This document shows, one piece after another, positions 21,294-33,205 of a DNA stretch of 64,000 nt; positions within the stretch are counted from its first letter, which is position 1; each line of letters begins with the position of its first letter. The DNA is from Coriolopsis trogii (taxonomy: Eukaryota; Basidiomycota; Agaricomycetes; Polyporales; Polyporaceae). The stretch spans positions 1,116,001 through 1,180,000 of the forward strand of contig JAHYIO010000007.1 of the NCBI GenBank assembly GCA_020543525.1, read 5' to 3'. Below the pieces are notes generated by a model. It made no database searches and was not told the DNA's origin. It saw only the letters and a program-made list of their open reading frames with translations. The translations under genes and the position numbers were made by a program.

Positions 21294-23271
21294 ATGTCCG
21301 ACCTCGATGCCGACTTGTATGGAGGTGAGCAAACGTTATTTGCTCCGTGGAATGCATATCGGGCCTCATAAGAGAGCAGACCTGTACGCCAACGACGAGT
21401 CAGAGTTCGTGGTGCCGACGGAACAACCGGAACCATCACCCGTCAAGACTGAACCCACAGTGAAAGAAGAGACAAAGCCCATCCCAGCGAAGCAGGAGCC
21501 GCAGCCCATTCCTACACTGTCGTCGATATCTAGTCCTCCCGAAGATCACAAGCCCCTACCCTCGGCGACTAACGGATCTGCAGCCAGCGCCATACCTTCC
21601 TACTCATCACCTCCCACGCAGCATATACCAACATATCAAGAACGACAGCCAGACTACAGAGAGCCAGCACCACCGCGGCATGATACTTACCAGGGTGCAC
21701 CTGGCGTCGACCGACCTGTACGACCGTCGGAAATGAAGGAAGAGGGGTGAGTAACTGGTTTCATCCTGCCGCTAACTCGTGCAGGGACTTCCCTACCTCA
21801 ACGGCGCTGGCTCTTGGCATGACTGGGTTGGGTGCGACTCGGGATCGGTCGTGGAGATAAGACAGTGGCAATGCCCGCGGTAGTCAACATCGCCTCCACC
21901 TAGCTAGCACTAGCATGCCCTAGCACGTCTGGCTTCCCTAGGTCTAGGCTAGCACGTCCCGCACAGTAGAGTCGTCCACTCTCTCCTCCTTGTCATGACT
22001 GCTTTTTGTTCTAGGTAACGCATGCTAATACCAGCCCCTCTTTCCATGTACCCCTATATCGTCGACGTCCGCCATCATCTCATGCCGCGTGCTTCCAAAT
22101 CGTTGGCAATGCGTTAGGAAAATGTTCATTGGCGGCTTGAACTGGGACACTACAGATGGTACATACGTTATGATGATTTGTCTGATGAGCACAGTAGTAC
22201 TAAAGTGTGTTATCGCAGAGTCCCTGAAGAAGTACTTTTCACAATTTGGCAAAGTAGAAGCATGCACAATTATGCGCGACGCCGCTGGTCGTTCACGCTG
22301 CTTCGCCTTCCTGACATTCGAGGATCCTGCGTCGGTGAACGCAGTAATGGTCCGAGAGCACTATCTCGATGGCAAGATCGTACGTAATGTCGTAATAGCG
22401 TTTGTAGCAGGATCCTCATTAGACTTCCCGCAGATCGATCCTAAGCGCGCTATTCCCCGGCAGGAGCATCAGCGTGCCACAAAGCTTTTCATTGGCGGTT
22501 TACCTGGCAGTGTAACGTCGGAGTCCATGCGCGACTACTTCTCTCAATTCGGCAAGGTCGTCGATGCCACAGTCATGCTCGACCGTGAGACAGGGCGAAG
22601 CAAGGGCTTCGGGTTTGTCTCCTTTGAGAACGTCAACGTAGAGCCCATGCTCGGCTTTGGCAATCTCCAGATCGACGGAAAGCTGGTACGTGTCTCGCTT
22701 CTCGAAGGCACAATCGGCCATTCACGCGGCACGGCAGATCGACGTCAAGCTCGCACAACCCCGGTCGCAGCGTGAAGCGTTCGCAGAAAACGGCGGAGGT
22801 CGCACCGGCGGATACGTCAACCCCAACGGGGGCGGCGCGTACGGCAACCAGAACTACAGCACCGGTGGGGGCGCAGGCGGTGGTGCGGCGGCTCCCACAG
22901 GACAGGCCCCCAACGCTTCCTTCGACCCGCAGGCTCTGGCCCAGCTATACACGCGCATGATCTCGCAGATCGGAGGTATGAACCCGATGATGGGCGCCAT
23001 GAACCCTGCGATGATGGGCGGCCAGTACGGCGGGGGCATGCCCGGCAACATGGGCATGCGTGGACCGATGAGCATGGGCGGTGGTGCTGGTATGGGTATG
23101 GGACGGGGTGCGGGGCCTGCGGGCGGGATGGGCATGCAGGGCGGACCGGGCTCGTTGGGACCTAACGTCCCTCGTGGTCCTCGTAACGCGCCGACTGGTC
23201 CGAGCGGCGGCGTGGGGCCTCAGCGGACTGGCCAGAGAGGCCAGCACGGGTACCACCCATATGCGCGGTGA
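21294..23271 (+). CDS. Two-RRM RNA-binding protein, Hrp1/Musashi-like
   Basis: Binds RNA through two RNA-recognition motifs; by similarity to yeast Hrp1 (cleavage factor IB) and hnRNP-type proteins it probably acts in mRNA 3'-end formation, export or decay. The ATG at 21294 opens an acidic, Pro-rich leader (exons 21294-21324 and about 21385-21746). RRM1 starts at 22118 with RNP2 KMFIGGL and has a variant RNP1 (RCFAFLTF). RRM2 has RNP2 KLFIGGL and a perfect RNP1 (KGFGFVSF). The tail from about 22738 is rich in Gly, Met, Asn and Pro, with repeated GMG and MNPMM patterns, a low-complexity region likely to support phase separation or protein contacts. The intron between the leader and RRM1 is 371 nt, far longer than its neighbours, and can encode an alternative ending (see findings). 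Confidence 0.9.
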
Positions 23272-23938
23272 AGCAGGGTTCGCTACTGGTTTGTTCTTCT
23301 ATCGTCGGTCTGCGTTATAGTCTGTCGGCGATTATGCTAGTTGTGGACTGTTGTTCGAGTAATATCTGTATGCTATCATGCTGATGTCGAGTGGGCCTTA
23401 GGCCGTGCGACATGTCGGCACGCCAGTGCTGCCTGATTGACAAAGACCAAGTCATCTGAGTCAGTGAGGGCATTGAAGTATGTACTAAATATCTGCTGTA
23501 TGGTTTGCCGGCCAAGGCGCCCAATGTTTAGAGGCGCATCGCGTTGCTTCTACGCATCACACAGGGGCGGAATGACAAGAGGGTCATATTAAAGGTCAGT
23601 CATACGGTAGAAACATATGCACTAGGGACATGGACCATAGGAGAGCTACGGAGATACGGAACGCTAGACATAACATATTGGAGAGATATAGGTTAATCAG
23701 AGGGGTGGATCATGATAGGGAGAAAACAGGGTACAACGGAAGCGAACTATTGAGACAGCGATGCAAGAGTCCAGATACTACACGAAATAGCTAAGACAAG
23801 AACAGCTGCAAGACAAGCCAACGAACAGCGACGGTTGGGTACACGGAGATGCGGAGAGCGAATAACAGCGACAACGATACACAGGAGAATTGCGCGAGAT
23901 ACGTGTACAAGTACAATTTGGTGGTGGTGACGACGACT
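23272..23938. other. Convergent 3' flanks
   Basis: The RNA-binding protein gene and the following minus-strand gene end toward each other here. The sequence is richer in A and T than the flanking coding DNA, as expected for 3' untranslated regions. No gene is supported. Confidence 0.45.
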
Positions 23939-25132
23939 TCAGGCACGAGAGAAGTAACCACCATCCATAGCTTCAGAGCGAATGATCAAGGGCGAAGCGA
24001 GAGGTTGTCCCTGAGGTGCCAGCGTCTGACCAGCAAAGGGTGATAGCGGTGATGAAACCCGCTCCGAGGATCCCCCATATTCGTCGGGCCGTCCAGATGA
24101 GTAGCTGCGCGCCAGACCAGGGCGGGCAGCACGAAGCAAGGCCGTGCGGGTGAGATTGGAGCTAGAGTTGGTCCTAACTCTGACCGGCCTGACATTGGCT
24201 TCTAAGCAAGTGGTAGGGGACCGGCCGCTCATAGATATTCTGTCAAACGGCGAGAGTGTTTGCGGTGAAGGTGTCCAGTCCCGCATCTCGGGAGAGCCGT
24301 TCCCGAGGGCACCAGGAATTTGAAGCCGCCCCAACAGAGGTTTCCCAGAATTAGTAGAATTCAGAACGTAAGGCGTGAGAGGCAATGTCGGGGACTCCAA
24401 AGGAGACACCTCTCCCTTACGCGCCTGAACGTTCTTGCGCGCCCATGTGTGGGGAGGAGGTGGGACGAGGCGAGGAAGCCTAGGGGGACTCGGCGGGGTG
24501 TGCAAGATCTGATCAATAGGCGTGATAGGCGAAGATGAACTGGATGAAGAGCGTCGTAGGAGCCTGAACATCGGAAAGGCACCTGTCCCCGTTGGGGTAA
24601 GGCTAGAGGGCGTCTCGGCGGCGGGCGAGACGGCTGTGAAGGCAGGAGGAGGGATTGACAGATGGCACTGCAAAGCAGGCATGCTGCCTTGGAGGCGCCG
24701 ACGGGACATAGATGGCGTGTTATCACTCGCGGACGAGACGACAATGCAAACTGTGTCAGGGACAGCGAGTGTCTCCTCACCCACGTCGGGAGACTCTGCT
24801 CGAGAACATGAGAATGTGAACATGGTCCCCCTCATATCATGCTCACCCTTATGAGTTGCCTTTATACCGTGTATAGAGGACATGATTTGATGCAGAGGAC
24901 AGTAATGGCCAGTCGCCCGGCGTATATCGGATTGGACGCGGCGCGCAACCTCGGTCAGAGTAGGGCTTGCCAACTCTCCACTGGAGGGAATGTTACGGGT
25001 AAATGCTGTTGGGTCTGCGTGAGCAGCTTGAACGATCGCTCTGGCCCAACAGATTAGCTCACCTTCAAGGAACACGTTGCGTAGACCGGTAGACAACAGC
25101 GGAGTCCTGCGGCTGGTCTGAAGACGAGGCAT
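23939..25132 (-). CDS. Ser/Pro-rich protein of unknown function
   Basis: The frame from ATG 25132 to 23939 is open for 397 codons, but two stretches inside it look like introns whose lengths are multiples of three and which lack stops: 25062-25006 (57 nt, GTGAGC to CAACAG) and one of 96 nt near 24844-24749 (GTGAGC to GACACAG). The true protein is therefore probably about 346 aa. After a short N-terminus with helical character (EVARRVQSDIRRATGHYCPLHQ) it is dominated by Ser, Pro, Arg and Leu, with an acidic-free serine run and many SP and TP sites that could be phosphorylated. I see no catalytic domain. Unknown fungal protein, possibly regulatory. Confidence 0.55.
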   Translation of the reverse strand: MPRLQTSRRTPLLSTGLRNVFLEGELICWARAIVQAAHADPTAFTRNIPSSGELASPTLTEVARRVQSDIRRATGHYCPLHQIMSSIHGIKATHKGEHDMRGTMFTFSCSRAESPDVGEETLAVPDTVCIVVSSASDNTPSMSRRRLQGSMPALQCHLSIPPPAFTAVSPAAETPSSLTPTGTGAFPMFRLLRRSSSSSSSPITPIDQILHTPPSPPRLPRLVPPPPHTWARKNVQARKGEVSPLESPTLPLTPYVLNSTNSGKPLLGRLQIPGALGNGSPEMRDWTPSPQTLSPFDRISMSGRSPTTCLEANVRPVRVRTNSSSNLTRTALLRAARPGLARSYSSGRPDEYGGSSERVSSPLSPFAGQTLAPQGQPLASPLIIRSEAMDGGYFSRA

Positions 25133-25394
25133 TTAAGAACTAGTATGGAAATCGCTCAAGTATGTGGCTAATAAGCCGACAGGAGAGAAGGAAGAACGGA
25201 GAGACAGAAAGACAGGCCCGGGGATGATGGTGGTTCGAGGTCAAGTTGAAGTTCGGTTTGGGGCTCGTCGGATCCGCCCAGAACCAGTCACAAACGCGGT
25301 GTGACGCAGTCGGTCACAATGTGTGCGCCTTCGCGGTCGGCGTCTCGATATCGGTCGACTGTCGCCTCACTGTCGCTCACCGACGACGACAACG

Positions 25395-25991
25395 ATGACT
25401 GGCCTTCGCTCGAGCTTGCACATGTTCCCTTCGCATTCTCTGTCTACACGTTTGCTGCATATGCCCTGCTCTTACTACTCAACGGCGGCTTGGGACACAG
25501 TTGTCTCCAGCTCCGACCCACTCACGCAACAGAAGTCGGCATTCCGAGCATTCGCGACTGGCGTGCCAACCTATCACCCAGCGGACCATCCCAATCACAG
25601 CGTTTCTTCTTGGATGAAGGCTGACGTACTACCTCGTGTACTCGCGAACATAGAGGACCTGGAGCCACGGACAAGGCGTGCTTCACATGTCATGTATGCC
25701 TGGAGAGTGCATGCGGCGGCGACGACTCGATCATCAAGCCCACACTCTGTTTACTTTGGGTCCTCTAATGGCGGAGAAGCTGGCGCAGGAGAACGACTAG
25801 AACGGCTGCTTGAGTTGGGAAAATGTGAGGATGTTATGCTGGTAGTGCTCAGATGGTATGGCGGCGTGAAGCTAGGGGCAGACCGCTGGAGATGCATCTC
25901 TTCTGTCGCCAAAGAGGCCCTGCATAGGGGAGGCTTTTTGGATGACACCCGCCCTCCGGACTCCAGCAGAAGGCGGACTGGGAGAAAATGA
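25395..25991 (+). CDS. IMPACT/UPF0029 family protein
   Basis: Contains the IMPACT N-terminal (YigZ-like) fold: KSAFRAFATGVP, RRASHVMYAWR, then GGEAGAGERLERLLELG and the signature VVLRWYGGVKLGADR. The fungal homologue Yih1 inhibits Gcn2 activation, but Yih1 also has an RWD domain, which is missing here; this 198-residue protein is a single-domain member. The first 30 residues from ATG 25395 are rich in Ser, Leu, His and Arg without acids, which would fit a mitochondrial presequence. The open frame extends upstream only with a GTG, so 25395 is preferred. No intron is needed. Confidence 0.8.
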   Translation: MTGLRSSLHMFPSHSLSTRLLHMPCSYYSTAAWDTVVSSSDPLTQQKSAFRAFATGVPTYHPADHPNHSVSSWMKADVLPRVLANIEDLEPRTRRASHVMYAWRVHAAATTRSSSPHSVYFGSSNGGEAGAGERLERLLELGKCEDVMLVVLRWYGGVKLGADRWRCISSVAKEALHRGGFLDDTRPPDSSRRRTGRK

Positions 25992-27196
25992 GATGTTGTG
26001 AGTGCTCATCTTGTGCTGCGCTCTTTCGCTCATTTCTGGGGTCATCAGTCCTGCATGATGCACGATGCCTTGCTCAATGACGCACTTCCTCGGCCACATT
26101 AGAACTTTATGAGGCTCGTCAGCCGTCCTCCATGAAGGCTCGAGGCGATGTCTAAAATCGCACGTCGCAAGATTGGCTATCGAAAATAATCGCTTTGTGA
26201 CATCCCTGTCGCTATCGGAGTGCATTGGGGTCGGGAAGACGACAAGGAGCAATGGTGAGTATCAGTCTTTGACTTCCAGTCCTATGTGCAAGTCCGAACT
26301 CCCTCACAAGTTCGCGTGTCCACCGAGGCATGAGGGCACTGCGAGACGCATTCACATCCATACGCAACTACAACATCGATCCCAATTGAAGCTGAATAGT
26401 CGATCTCCGCCTGTCGGCCTCGCAGATATCTGGAGGTTGAGTATGCCGTGCTATACCAGTGACCACAATATTAGCACGAGCTTTGGGCTGTGCTGCCAAG
26501 CTTGCGCTCGACAGGGCTCTGTATACGGCTGTCGCACACTGGACGCTCGTGAGTATTCGCCGCGTAGATCGTATGCATACATAGTATCGATTTCAAGGTA
26601 CAGTACTTTCTGCCTTCACAACGCAGACTCCGCGATTGGAAATTCCAGGCACAAGTATTGATGGCAAGTCGATGTTGAAAACGCGGGGGGTCGGTCGTCC
26701 TTCCCTTTGATGCGCACAGCAATCCTGCGACAGCGCCAAGCCCCCTACATAGGAGCTTCTTGAATGTGACCTTCGTGTCCCCATTGTCGTTCATAGTCCA
26801 ACGTTGTGAAACATCTGCGCGCAGCCGTCGTGCGGTCTTGGTCCGTTTGCGCCGCCTATAGCGGATGGCGGGTAGTCGGCGTGCAGGTAAGTATTGATCC
26901 TTGCACAAGGAGGGCAGTGGGATATTGACTATGTATACCGGTGCATCATGCATGATCAGCTTGACCGCTATACGCAATTCCCCGCGTGGACTACCCAGAA
27001 GCGGTCCTCAGCACCGGGTTCTGATGCGCCCTTGAAGAATGCCAACTGTCTTAGCGCGGCGGCTGTTTACCAATGTCGGGCGTTCCGATGACGGCCTCGG
27101 GGTATTTTACCTCGCCATCGTTGCCAAAAGTGCATCCTCCCCCTCTTGCACTTTCTCTGGTGTGCCGATCCTTTTCCTTTTCTCTTCGCAGTCGCC
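25992..27196. other. Gene-poor region of about 1.2 kb
   Basis: Open frames on both strands are short and without motif or splice support. The last 60 bases before 27197 are rich in C and T, as usual for a fungal leader, and belong to the following peptidase gene. Confidence 0.4.
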
Positions 27197-29344
27197 ATGC
27201 TTGCGGCGAATCTTTTACTATCATGCCTTGTCCTAACGCCCTTCGCTGCTGCTCGTTTGTCTTCGCCTCATACTCAGCAACCGCGACCGCACATTCCTTA
27301 TGTCGATGAGCCCGACGACTCCGTTTCTGTGTTTCATCAGAGCAGCCAGTCGCTCATCTCCTCATACAAAGAGACTTACTACTTTGATCAACTAATTGAT
27401 CACAATGACCCTAGCAAGGGGACATTCAAGCAGCGGTACTGGCACAGTTACGAGTTCTATGAACCCGGTACGTTCGTCGTCGTGTCGTATCGCATACACT
27501 GACTTACCTCGATAACCCAAGGTGGGAGCATTGTCCTTGGAACACCCGGAGAGGTCAATGCTGAAGGTAATACACGAAAATAGTTGCGAAGGTATCCGCA
27601 CATCCTAAGAGAGCATTGCAGGCTTCACTGGTTACCTCACCAACCGCACGATCAATGGTCAGATTGCCCAGGCCACAAACGGAGCTACGATTATAATCGA
27701 GCACCGTTTCTTCGGACTGTCGCAACCGTATGGCGACCTCTCTGTGAAGAGCCTGCAAGTGCACACCATTCAGCAAGCTATCGATGACCTCGTTTACTTC
27801 GCGAAGAACGTTCACCTCCCCATGCCAGGTGGGGACCAGGTCAGTCCCGACAAGGCGCCCTGGATCTTGATAGGAGGGAGCTATCCTGGCGCTCTCGTCA
27901 GCTATGCGATGTACAAGTATGTCCTCTTCCGTACTTCTCGCCGATCGCTGGACTGATTAAGCCGCCATAACCAGTAAGCCGGGTGTCTTCTTCGCTGCGT
28001 ACTCTTCTTCCGGTGTTGTTCAGAGCATTGGGTGTGTGGTACTTGTCCCCCAATGCGGAAAGCCTAATAGCTGACTCGGACCATTAGTCACTTCTGGAGC
28101 TACTACGAGCCCATCAGACAGTATATGGCTCCGAACTGCTCGTCCGACCTCTCAGCCGCGGTCAACTATATTGACACTGTCCTCGACTCCGGAGACAAGA
28201 AGAAGATCCAGGAAGTGAAAGCCATCTTTGGCCTCGAAGCCATAGTCCACGACGACGACTTCGGAGAAGCACGTGCGTTACCAGAGACGGCGTTCTCCTC
28301 ACTCAAGCTCATTGATGTCTTAGTGAAGCGCATCCTGAACACCTGGCAAGACAGCGACGTTGACGTCTTTTCGCCTGACTTCCAAGCCTTCTGCGACTGG
28401 TTAGAGACTGACGAAGACGGCAACGTTGCTCCGGCTACTGGATGGGGCCTCGACTACGCGTTGAAGTCATGGGGCTCGTACTGGACCGTCGCCGGGTACT
28501 ACAACGCCAGTACGTTGTGGAGTATCTCTTATATATCGCTTTCCTGACACATACGATAGCTTGTGGCAGCTACGGCGCTGAGTGAGTATCTCCAAAACGT
28601 CTCCACACTTTGCCTCTAACACTCAGGCAGGGCTTGCTTCGGAACGCACCACAACGCCTCATACTACAACCAGATCACAGCCCCCAATGACGATAGAGCC
28701 TGGAAGTGGATGACGTATGTCTCTGATGGTTAACTGGTTAGAATCATGCGCTCACCGTTGACGCATCTGCAGATGTAACGAGTTTGGTTTCCACCAGATC
28801 GGGGGTGCCCCGAAGGATCACCCGGCCATCGTCTCTCGTCACCATACAGCACAGTACTGGGAGGTGAGGCATAATCCAGCGCTGTGTCTCGGGCCTCTCT
28901 AATGCCATTCGTTATTCTGTGTCATATAGCGCAGCTGCCAATACGACTTCCCTGGTGTTCTGAAGGACCACAAGCGCTTTAGTCTCCTGAACGCCCTTGA
29001 CGTGAACGCCAAGTATGGTGGGTGGAACGTGACCACGGAGAGGATCGTCTTCGTCAATGGCGAACGTATGTTATGATAATCCCTTGTTTCTGCGCGGTGC
29101 GGAGTGGCTGACTCCCGTGGATCGATGTGTAGGTGACCCATGGCGTGAGGCGACCGTCTCCGCTGAAGGAGCGAACTTCCCGAAGATGGAGCGCCAGCCA
29201 CATATACTCACTGACGGGTTCCACTGCTCTGACATGCTGACCGCCAACGCGGCATACAGCCCTCGCATCAAGGCTGCTCAGAAGGAGGCCGTTCAGCACA
29301 TGAAGACGTGGTACGGCGAGTGGACGAAGTCGCACAAGTCGTGA
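27197..29344 (+). CDS. Secreted serine peptidase, family S28 (prolyl carboxypeptidase-like)
   Basis: Exo- or dipeptidase cutting near proline at acid pH, secreted. ATG 27197 begins a clear signal peptide (hydrophobic LLLSCLVLTPFAAA). The S28 start signature YYFDQLIDHND follows, then GSIVLGTPGE, IIIEHRFFGLSQPYGD, and the nucleophile motif GGSYPGALV. The catalytic Asp is in VNGERDPWREATV and the His in TDGFHCSDM, both close to the C-terminus as expected. Ten or so introns of 50-60 nt interrupt the gene. The stop codon is at 29342-29344. Length (about 550 aa) and residue order match complete family members. Together with the aspartic protease it suggests an extracellular acid proteolysis capacity. 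Confidence 0.92.
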
Positions 29345-30395
29345 GCGAGGAATGACCAGTACAATGATGGGTTGGACTCATTCGTGCTGGTGACGGACTT
29401 TTGGGCATTTAGGATATATATTTATGTGTAATGGTGCACTAATTGGAGTAATTTCAGTACGATAGCAAAGCTGTGCATTGGCCGCGGCGCAACCGTTGAT
29501 GCCCAAGTCGTCCTATGGCTCGGTCCCAACTCAAAGCCCGCACAAGGAGACGGTGGACTTGTGTCCCTGCGTCCGTGTCGCGCACACAAGTGTCCACAGC
29601 GTCGCTATGATACTCGCTATCCCACGTGGAACCAAAGGAATGCACTGCTTGGCGCTGTATGCGCTCGCACCCATCGAGCGTATGAAACCGGGTGGCGTTG
29701 CATTCCTCAGATGCGGCCGAAAACAGTTCCGGATGATTGTGAATCGTCTGCCACGCGGTCTACGTCGGTCCCGTACCACAGCGGCAGTGTAGCATCAAGA
29801 CAACGATACGCAACGAATCCCGAGTTGTGTCAGTGCAGGCCCGTCGGAGACAAATTACAAGTGCACGGCTTCGCGCCGTCTGTCAATTGTGTCTGCTCAG
29901 ACCGGCGAATCTGTACCACGCGAACCTCATTGTCCTCCCGCCACTTCTCCTGGTATCCTATTTGTCATCTTCTTTGATTACCCGATGATTGACAAATGTT
30001 TATACACAGATTCCTGATGCTCCTGTACTTCCGGATTCGCGATCATGGCGTCTATGACTCTACACGAGCGCATACTACATAGCACTGGGCGGGATCACGA
30101 AACATCCATTGAGAACGTGGCAGGGGGGCGCTGCGTTCGGAATATGCGAGGCTACATACTCACACCTACAGTGCCTCTCCGGCGCCCGCGGAGGTTACAG
30201 AATTTGTAACAGAGCACAACTCGGAGTTAGTACTAGACACAGATGTGAGTTCACTATCCTGCTGTGTAGGGTTGCTATGGCTTCGGCTCATATTTCATTT
30301 CATACAGACGGCCCAGGCCAAACGGTATATAACGGCGTAGAACATAGTCATGCTATTATTCACCACTCCCCAGTCTTGCGACGTCACCCTCCGCT
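29345..30395. other. Intergenic region of about 1 kb
   Basis: Starts with an AT-rich 3' flank of the peptidase and ends with the promoter of the transporter. Open frames on both strands at 29450-29980 have no recognisable content. Confidence 0.4.
30326..30332 (+). promoter_or_regulatory. TATA box of MFS transporter
   Basis: TATATAA 70 bases upstream of the ATG at 30396. Confidence 0.55.
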
Positions 30396-32609
30396 ATGTC
30401 GCACGGCGCCCTCTCTCTCGCTCCAACTATGTCTGTCATTTCTGATAGCACAGTAACAGCGCTTCCCGAACATAGCAAACACCCTCTGAGCAAGGACGCC
30501 GCACGACCGCGGAAAGGTGCCGCTTTCTGGCTTGCGTTCTTCGCCATCTGCTCGTCCTTATTCCTCAGTGTGCTCGACCTGTGCGCTATACCGACCGCGC
30601 TGCCGACGATGGTCGCCGACCTCCAAGGGGGGGACAAGTTCGTATGGGTTGGGGGCGGGTACAGTCTCGCTAGCACTGCCGTGCTCCTCCTCTCCGGCCG
30701 TCTTGCCGACGTGTTCGGGAGGAGACCGGTCATGTTGACGAGCATCGTGTTGTTCGCTGTCGGGAGTGCGCTAGGCGGGGCGGCGCAGAATATGGACATG
30801 ATGATTGGTGCACGAGGTGAGCGGCGTCTTCTAAATTCCAATCTTTGTTGGAAATGGTGTTGACGTGCGTGCCCTACGGTCTCCTAGTTGTGCAAGGCGT
30901 CGGAGGTGGATCAATCTACGCTATGACCCAGATCATCACCTCCGACTTGGTGCCGTTGTCGGAGAGGCCGCTGTACCAGTCGGTGCTTGTGGTCGTGTAT
31001 GCCCTGGCCTCTGGAATCGGTCCCGTCGTAGTAAGCATGATGTGCGTTCTCAGTCAAGACCACTGTCTGACAGGACGACTGCACAGGGTGGAACACTTGC
31101 TCAGAAGGCGTCCTGGAGGTGGCTTTTCTGTAAGTGAGCCGTCATGGGAGTTCTCAGTAGGGTCCTCACACTCGCTTTGGATTAGATCTTAACCTCCCGC
31201 TCACCGGGCTCGCGTTCGCCCTTGTCGCGGTTTTCCTGCGTGTGCAAACACCACCGGGCGACATCATATCAAAGTTGGCGTCCATGGACTGGCTGTAAGT
31301 GCTATACTGACTGAAATTCTCTGCATACCTCTTACAAATTGATTGTAGGGGAAACGGGCTTATCTCTGCTGGATCCACTCTCGCCCTCATTGGACTGATA
31401 TGGGGCGGAGTGCACTACCCCTGGGGCTCGCCACACGTCCTCGCGCCTCTCCTAATTGGCATAGCTCTTATCGTGGCGTTCTTTGTCTATGAGATATTTC
31501 TCTCTCCGGACAAACCGTCTTCATCAACGGAGATGGGTAAGCCACCTTCCGCGTTAGCTCATCCCGCTACGCTTCCTCTGGATATCCTGAAGAACCGCAC
31601 CAGTGTTGCTGCGTGCGTCATCACTACTGTGAGGCGATGGATATGCGCTAAATTGAGAATGACGGAACATAGATACCTTGCGACCTTCTGTCACGGCATC
31701 ACGAGTATCGCAGCCATATGTACGTGATCTCCCTGCGCTCGCGCCCTGTGAGAGATACTCAATCAACTACAAACAGACTATATGCCGTTTTTCTTCCAAG
31801 CTTGCCAAGGCGCATCCCCGATCCGCTCCAGCGTCCACACGCTGCCGATCGCCCTCGTCGTGGCACCCTTCGCCATCGTCTGCGGCGTAGTCATCAAAGG
31901 TACCAAGATGTACAGGCCGATTAACGTCGTCGGGTGGATGATCTCGATCGTCGGCTTTGGGCTTCTGACGCTCTTGCGTCCAGACAGCTCGACTGCCCAA
32001 TGGACGGGATTCCAGTTCGTCATGTCCGCAGGGACGGGTCTCATCGTGAGTGTCTCCATGGCCTGCGGTTGACTCGGACATGAGCGACTCACATTGTTGT
32101 TCGCAGTACGCTGGGACGGTCTTTCCTGCTCTCGCACCCTTGCCGATCACTCGGAATGCCGCTGCGCTCGCCTTCTTTGCCTTCTGCCGTACCTTTGCGC
32201 AGGTATGTCTGCTCGCTTCGCCCCAATGAGCCGTCGGAGCACATGCACTCATGCGTGCCTCGTCACACAGACCTGGGGCATATCAATCTCGGGCGTTATT
32301 CTCCAGAACCAGCTCAAAGCGAAATTGCCGGAGGCGTTCCTCGCGCAGTTCCCCGAAGGCGTCGACATCGCATTCGCCGCGGTCCCCGTCATCGGCTCAC
32401 TGGACGGACCGCTCAGAGCAGCAGTGGAGGGTGCGTTTGCGGACAGCCTCGCGACGGTGTGGAAGGTGATGATCGGTATATGCGGGCTCGGGCTTGTCAC
32501 GGTCTTCTTCCTGAAAGAGATCCCGATGTCTGACGCGACGGACGAGACGTATGCTCTGGAGAACGGGAAGGCGAAGTCGAAGTCGGCCGATCTTGAGAGG
32601 GGGGCCTGA
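30396..32609 (+). CDS. MFS drug:H+ antiporter-2 type transporter
   Basis: Plasma-membrane proton antiporter of the DHA2 (14-helix) type, usually exporting toxins or secondary metabolites. After a short cytosolic N-terminus the first helix ends in LSVLDLCAIPTALPTMVADL, corresponding to the DHA2 motif in TM1. Motif A between TM2 and TM3 is clear (GRLADVFGRRPVML). Later exons carry QGVGGGSIYAMTQIITSDL, the TM5 region ALASGIGPVVGG with WRWLFY, and a series of hydrophobic helices up to GICGLGLVTVFFLKEIP. The C-terminus is charged and ends at 32609. At least seven introns. An in-frame ATG at 30429 is an alternative start, but the one at 30396 is the first after the TATA box. Substrate unknown. Confidence 0.9.
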
Positions 32610-33205
32610 GTCGCTTCGATGGGGACGAGCACTGGTATTTATCTTGTTATTTATGGATGCGTAGTGCATTACACTGATTCGCTCATGAACATCATGAAGG
32701 CGAACGCATAAAATAGAGATAGAATATAGCAGAAGGGGATGATATTAGAGTGCAGAGCCTAAGTGTATACCGTTAGCATAGGCTATAGTACATGTACAAT
32801 AGTAGTGACGTACGAAGTGCTAATGAAATGTCAAGCGAACTTCCCAGGATTCAGTGACACTGGAAGTGTCGCTATCGTACGTCAATGGGCCTCTTGGTCG
32901 TGATCCATGCTGGAGCCTCCCTTCTCCGTGATAAGTAGTACCAGCTGTCCCGGACACGTAGCCTCGATGTCCATTGAGCAAGGAGTCCATGACGGGGATA
33001 ATGTCAGACAGGTACATGCTCAGCTAGTTAAGAGGATCTCGAAGAGAACCGTACATGTCAGTCCTACCAGCACTCGAAGATCAGCAGAACAGGAATCCCT
33101 ACATAAATTTCCGAATGCAAGCGCGATGTAGCGTTCACGAACATCTCCATGACGGTGGTGCATTACACGAAGGTCGTATATAGCCAAGGAGCGACCGAGA
33201 AGGAG
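32610..33205. other. Convergent 3' flanks, no gene recognised
   Basis: Lies between the ends of the transporter (plus) and the F-box-like gene (minus). An open minus-strand frame at 32820-33017 begins with ATG but shows no known motif and could be an extra 3' exon or noise. Confidence 0.35.

Noticed and set aside
22854..23256. Pro/Ile-rich and His/Arg-rich minus-strand frames
   Set aside because: They are the complement of the Gly/Met-rich tail of the RNA-binding protein.
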